Positions 42,874-45,536 of a stretch of 45,536 nucleotides of DNA are shown piece after piece (the first letter of the stretch is position 1; each line of letters begins with the position of its first letter). The stretch is from Vallitalea sp. (lineage in GTDB: Bacteria; Bacillota; Clostridia; Lachnospirales; Vallitaleaceae), in the NCBI GenBank assembly GCA_025210235.1, contig JAOASG010000058.1, positions 1-45,536 on the forward strand, given 5' to 3'. A program made the position numbers and the translations under genes. Under the pieces are notes generated by a model. It had not been told where the DNA came from and did not search any database. It worked only from the letters and a program-made list of their open reading frames with translations.

Positions 42874-43092
42874 AATAAATATCTCCTTTACTAAATTGTA
42901 AAATTACCTAAGTATTGATTTTTTAGTTTTTATGAATTAGTTTCATGAAAAAAATTTTATATATATAATAATATATGTGAGAAGAAATAAAAGAGTGAAC
43001 AAGTAGTATTAGATATAAATAGATTATTTTTATGAAATGTGGTATTATATATAAAAGTAATACTACTATATATGAAAGTGAGATAATTATAT

Positions 43093-44325
43093 ATGAGAAG
43101 CTATAAAAAAAGAATTTTTCAGCAAAAAAATATTTTTCTCTTATGTATAGCTATACGTAATATTTTTGAGGCAATAGTGGCTCCTGGAGGATTAATTTTT
43201 ACAAGTTTTTTTATATTTTTAGGTTTAGCAGACCATGAAATAGGATATATTCTTGGATTTATTGCTTTAACCAATGTTTTTCAATTATTTTCTCCTGTTA
43301 TATATGAAAAGTTTAAAAGCCCAAAAAAAATGGTTTTAATACTAAGAATATTAAGGTTTTGTAGTTTTTATTTTGTTTTATTATTACCATTTGTAGAGAA
43401 TTTACGTTTTGTTATTTTATTATTTATTATATTTACTTCTATGTCGTTTGGGTCATTAATGGGAGGAATATTTCTAGCGTGGAATGATAGAATTATTCCT
43501 ATGGATAGAAAAGGGAGATATTACTCAACTAGAAACTTAATAGCTAATGGAATTGCTATACTTATACCTTTATGTATAGGGAAAATACTTGATCACTATA
43601 CACATACAACTAAGTTGTTTATTATTATTTTTATAGTAAGTATTTTCTTTGCAATTGGGGAGTTATTAATTATTACAAAACTAGATGATTATGATATAAT
43701 TACAAATAATAAAATTTCACTAAAAAAAATATTATTTTTACCATTAAGAGATAAAAAATATAGAGATTTTATTATATTTTCTTTACTATGGATGTTTGCA
43801 TTTAGTTTCGCTAGGCCATTTTTTAATTTATATGCAATTAGATATATTAAGTTATCATATAAATTTATAGCTTTTGTAGCAAGTACTACTGCTATTATTA
43901 AGTTGCTTCTTGCTAAAGTATGGGGAGCAGGTGTAGATCGTTTTGGATGGAAAAAAATTCTTAAATATACTGGTTTATTTTATGCATCAACTCATTTTTT
44001 ATGGTTTTTCATACATGTAAATTCTCATATAATCTACTTTTTATTTGTTTTAATAAATGGTATATTTATGATAGGATTTAATATATCTAAATTTAATGTA
44101 AATTTAGCGTTAACTGATCATGAAAATAGATTATCGTATATTGCTGTAAATTCAGCTATTACAGCTTTGTTTTCGTTTATTAGTACTAACATAAGCACAA
44201 GTATTATTCAATTAATTAACCCACAGTGGAAACTATTTTCATTTGATATATTCCAAGTTTTATTTGGTTTTGCAGGACTATTGTATTTAGTTGCAATAGT
44301 TTATATAATAAAAAAAGACTTATAA
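43093..44325 (+). CDS. Major facilitator superfamily transporter
   Basis: The 410-residue protein has about twelve hydrophobic segments and the MFS loop motif after the second (YEKFKSPKKMVLILRILR), plus a weaker copy between segments 8 and 9 (GAGVDRFGWKKILKYTG). The family is broad, and the substrate or export role cannot be assigned. It lies divergent to the carboxypeptidase-regulatory-like genes and upstream of the IclR regulator, which may control it. The start is the ATG at 43093 after AAAGTGAG. Confidence 0.82.
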   Translation: MRSYKKRIFQQKNIFLLCIAIRNIFEAIVAPGGLIFTSFFIFLGLADHEIGYILGFIALTNVFQLFSPVIYEKFKSPKKMVLILRILRFCSFYFVLLLPFVENLRFVILLFIIFTSMSFGSLMGGIFLAWNDRIIPMDRKGRYYSTRNLIANGIAILIPLCIGKILDHYTHTTKLFIIIFIVSIFFAIGELLIITKLDDYDIITNNKISLKKILFLPLRDKKYRDFIIFSLLWMFAFSFARPFFNLYAIRYIKLSYKFIAFVASTTAIIKLLLAKVWGAGVDRFGWKKILKYTGLFYASTHFLWFFIHVNSHIIYFLFVLINGIFMIGFNISKFNVNLALTDHENRLSYIAVNSAITALFSFISTNISTSIIQLINPQWKLFSFDIFQVLFGFAGLLYLVAIVYIIKKDL

Positions 44326-44344
44326 TTTAATACATACATAATAG

Positions 44345-44446
44345 GTAATTGCAAAACTAAAAGTTTAAATTCTTTACATATAATATGTAGTTCTTATTAC
44401 AAGAGGGAATCCAACATATTGTAAAGAATCAGTAGTTTGCAATTAC
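44345..44446 (+). repeat. 102-bp copy of the intergenic inverted-repeat element, upstream of the IclR gene
   Basis: The left end GTAATTGCAAAACTA (44345-44359) is identical to the copies at 11246 and 12812. The right end TAGTTTGCAATTAC lacks one T. The interior keeps ATTCTTTACATA, AATATGTAGTTCTTATTA, GAGGGAAT and ACATATTGTAAAGAATC but is about 11 bp shorter. Confidence 0.8.
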
Positions 44447-44481
44447 TTATATTTGATAATATAGAAAGGTATGGTGATAAT

Positions 44482-45207
44482 ATGTCTGTAACTCCAGCGC
44501 CAGCTTTAGAGAAGGGATTAAAACTTCTAGAAATAATTGCAAAACAAGAGCAAGTTAGCTTTAATAAGCTACAGGAAATGACAGGGTTTAATGTTAGTAG
44601 TTTAAATCGCTATCTTCATACACTACGGTATTGTGATTATATTCAAAAGAATTCAGATAATAAATATATAATAGGATTAAAATTTTTCACCTTAGCAGAG
44701 AAAAATAATAGATGGACCTACTTAAAACAAGTAGCTAAAAAATATTTGGTGGAGTTAAGTGAACGGTTTGGTATTAGCTTAATATTACTAGGATATTCTA
44801 ATGATCAATTTACAGTTTTAACAAAACAGGCACATAAAGATAATATTACTATGATGAGTATAGGTACTTGTCATTATTATGAACAAGCTTTAACTTGGGC
44901 TTTGCCTTATGTTGTCCATTTAGATGAAGTGGAACAAAAACGTATTGAAGAATGTTATATGAGTCATAGTTGTATTGAACATTTTGAAGAATTTAAATTA
45001 CATTTTAAAGAGAATGGTTATGTTTTGGATAATGGTTTTATTAATAAAAATATTTTACGTATTGGTATACCATTATATGCGGGAGAGTCAAAACCAATAG
45101 GAATAATTGGAGCAGGTACATTTAAACAACATTTAAATGATAATGTAGAAGATGTGATATTGGCAATGAAAGAGGTAAGTATAAATATAAGTAAGATGGT
45201 ATTTTAA
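44482..45207 (+). CDS. IclR-family transcriptional regulator
   Basis: The 241-residue protein has an N-terminal winged helix (ALEKGLKLLEIIAKQEQVSF, then NKLQEMTGFNVSSLNRYLHTL, then YIIGLKFFTL) and a C-terminal effector domain from about 80 onward. The effector domain contains ISLILLGYSNDQFTVL and the late GIPLYAGESKPIGIIGAG. IclR proteins bind small organic acids or sugars and control nearby transport or degradation genes. The ATG at 44482 is used; the upstream in-frame codon lies within the intergenic repeat. Plausible targets are the MFS gene and the neighbouring ABC importer. Confidence 0.85.
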   Translation: MSVTPAPALEKGLKLLEIIAKQEQVSFNKLQEMTGFNVSSLNRYLHTLRYCDYIQKNSDNKYIIGLKFFTLAEKNNRWTYLKQVAKKYLVELSERFGISLILLGYSNDQFTVLTKQAHKDNITMMSIGTCHYYEQALTWALPYVVHLDEVEQKRIEECYMSHSCIEHFEEFKLHFKENGYVLDNGFINKNILRIGIPLYAGESKPIGIIGAGTFKQHLNDNVEDVILAMKEVSINISKMVF

Positions 45208-45210
45208 CAA

Positions 45211-45252
45211 GATAGTAAAGGAAATATTAAATATATTTACCTTTACCATCTT
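45211..45252. terminator. Terminator between the convergent IclR and binding-protein genes
   Basis: GATAGTAAAGG (45211-45221) pairs with CCTTTACCATC (45240-45250) with one mismatch, with further AT pairing inside. It separates two genes that face each other. Confidence 0.6.
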
Positions 45253-45269
45253 ATTACAAATACTAAAAT

Positions 45270-45536
45270 TTATTCTATATTTTTGATTGCTCCAAAGTAA
45301 GGATCTTTTCTCCAAGTTCCTTGGTCTTTATATCTAGTAATAATCTGAACTAGTAGTTTATTATCTGTATCTTTAAATTGTGGATGAATAACCTGAGCAA
45401 TTTCTTCAGGGGTATGTTCATCAACCCATATTTGACCTTTATATATTGCATTAGTAAATTTTTGAATAATTTCTGGATTTGCTTTTATATAGCTTTTTTC
45501 TGCCATATAACATGTATATGGTATCATTCCACTATC
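45270..45536 (-). CDS. ABC transporter substrate-binding protein (SsuA/THI5-like), 3' end only
   Basis: The reading frame is open to the right edge of the window, so the gene is partial; 88 residues are visible. The segments YMAEKSYIKANPEIIQKFTN, KGQIWVDEHTPEEIAQVI and RYKDQGTWRKDPYF are the usual C-terminal end of NMT1/THI5-like binding proteins. It lies on the same strand as the split ATPase and its permease and is their probable partner, though IclR, MFS and two other genes lie between them. Confidence 0.8.
   Translation of the reverse strand, partial: DSGMIPYTCYMAEKSYIKANPEIIQKFTNAIYKGQIWVDEHTPEEIAQVIHPQFKDTDNKLLVQIITRYKDQGTWRKDPYFGAIKNIE

Noticed and set aside
1..45536. CRISPR array, rRNA or tRNA genes
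   Set aside because: I found no regularly spaced direct repeats and no rRNA or tRNA-like cloverleaf sequence on either strand by reading.

Overview
The window is very AT-rich, tightly packed DNA with Shine-Dalgarno starts, Rho-independent terminators, XRE regulators, a CIRCE/HrcA site, a lysine riboswitch and tandem-OB single-strand binding proteins. This points to a low-GC Firmicute of the class Clostridia. A Lachnospirales/Vallitalea-like origin is only a guess.

Layout. (1) 1-6.2 kb is loose accessory DNA: a secreted protein, small XRE regulators, a decayed polysaccharide deacetylase, a FucU-type mutarotase and a two-OB SSB-like protein. (2) 6.4-15.8 kb is an L-ascorbate-type PTS locus in two transcription units: ulaA-ulaB-sorC regulator, then HPr-ulaG-ulaC-ulaE-ptsI-beta-propeller. 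It carries its own HPr and Enzyme I, but UlaD (3-keto-L-gulonate-6-P decarboxylase) and UlaF are not in the window. Matching TGAACA-AA-TGTTC palindromes lie at both promoters. (3) 15.8-25.4 kb is a second sugar module: deoC, an RbsB-A-C-C ABC importer, an iron-type alcohol dehydrogenase, a mutarotase-like protein and an FGGY kinase. It looks suited to a deoxy-sugar that is phosphorylated and cleaved to an aldehyde, which is then reduced. (4) 25.4-35.8 kb is mostly housekeeping: a chemoreceptor, dapB and dapA behind a lysine riboswitch, htpG with CIRCE, a DNA glycosylase, an M18 aminopeptidase and a DegV protein. (5) 35.8-45.5 kb holds a NitT/TauT/SsuABC-type ABC importer whose ATPase gene is split by a 4,035-bp element, then carboxypeptidase-regulatory-like proteins, an MFS transporter, an IclR regulator and the 3' part of a substrate-binding protein gene.

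The most striking structure is that element (36802-40852). It has a 16-bp direct repeat at both ends, a large serine recombinase next to one end, an XRE repressor with its operator, and two unexpected cargo genes: glutamate racemase and signal peptidase I. Joining the flanks at the repeat restores one in-frame 257-residue ATPase whose stop overlaps the permease start. Joining the inner ends gives a 48-bp symmetric attP. This is the layout of skin-like intervening elements, or of a small integrative element with envelope-related cargo.

A second unexplained layer is a family of intergenic elements of about 113 bp with 15-bp terminal inverted repeats (GTAATTGCAAAACTA). They sit upstream of ulaC, ptsI and the IclR gene. 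A chimeric copy lies upstream of HPr, a related palindrome upstream of ulaA, and decayed copies near dapB and the M18 peptidase.
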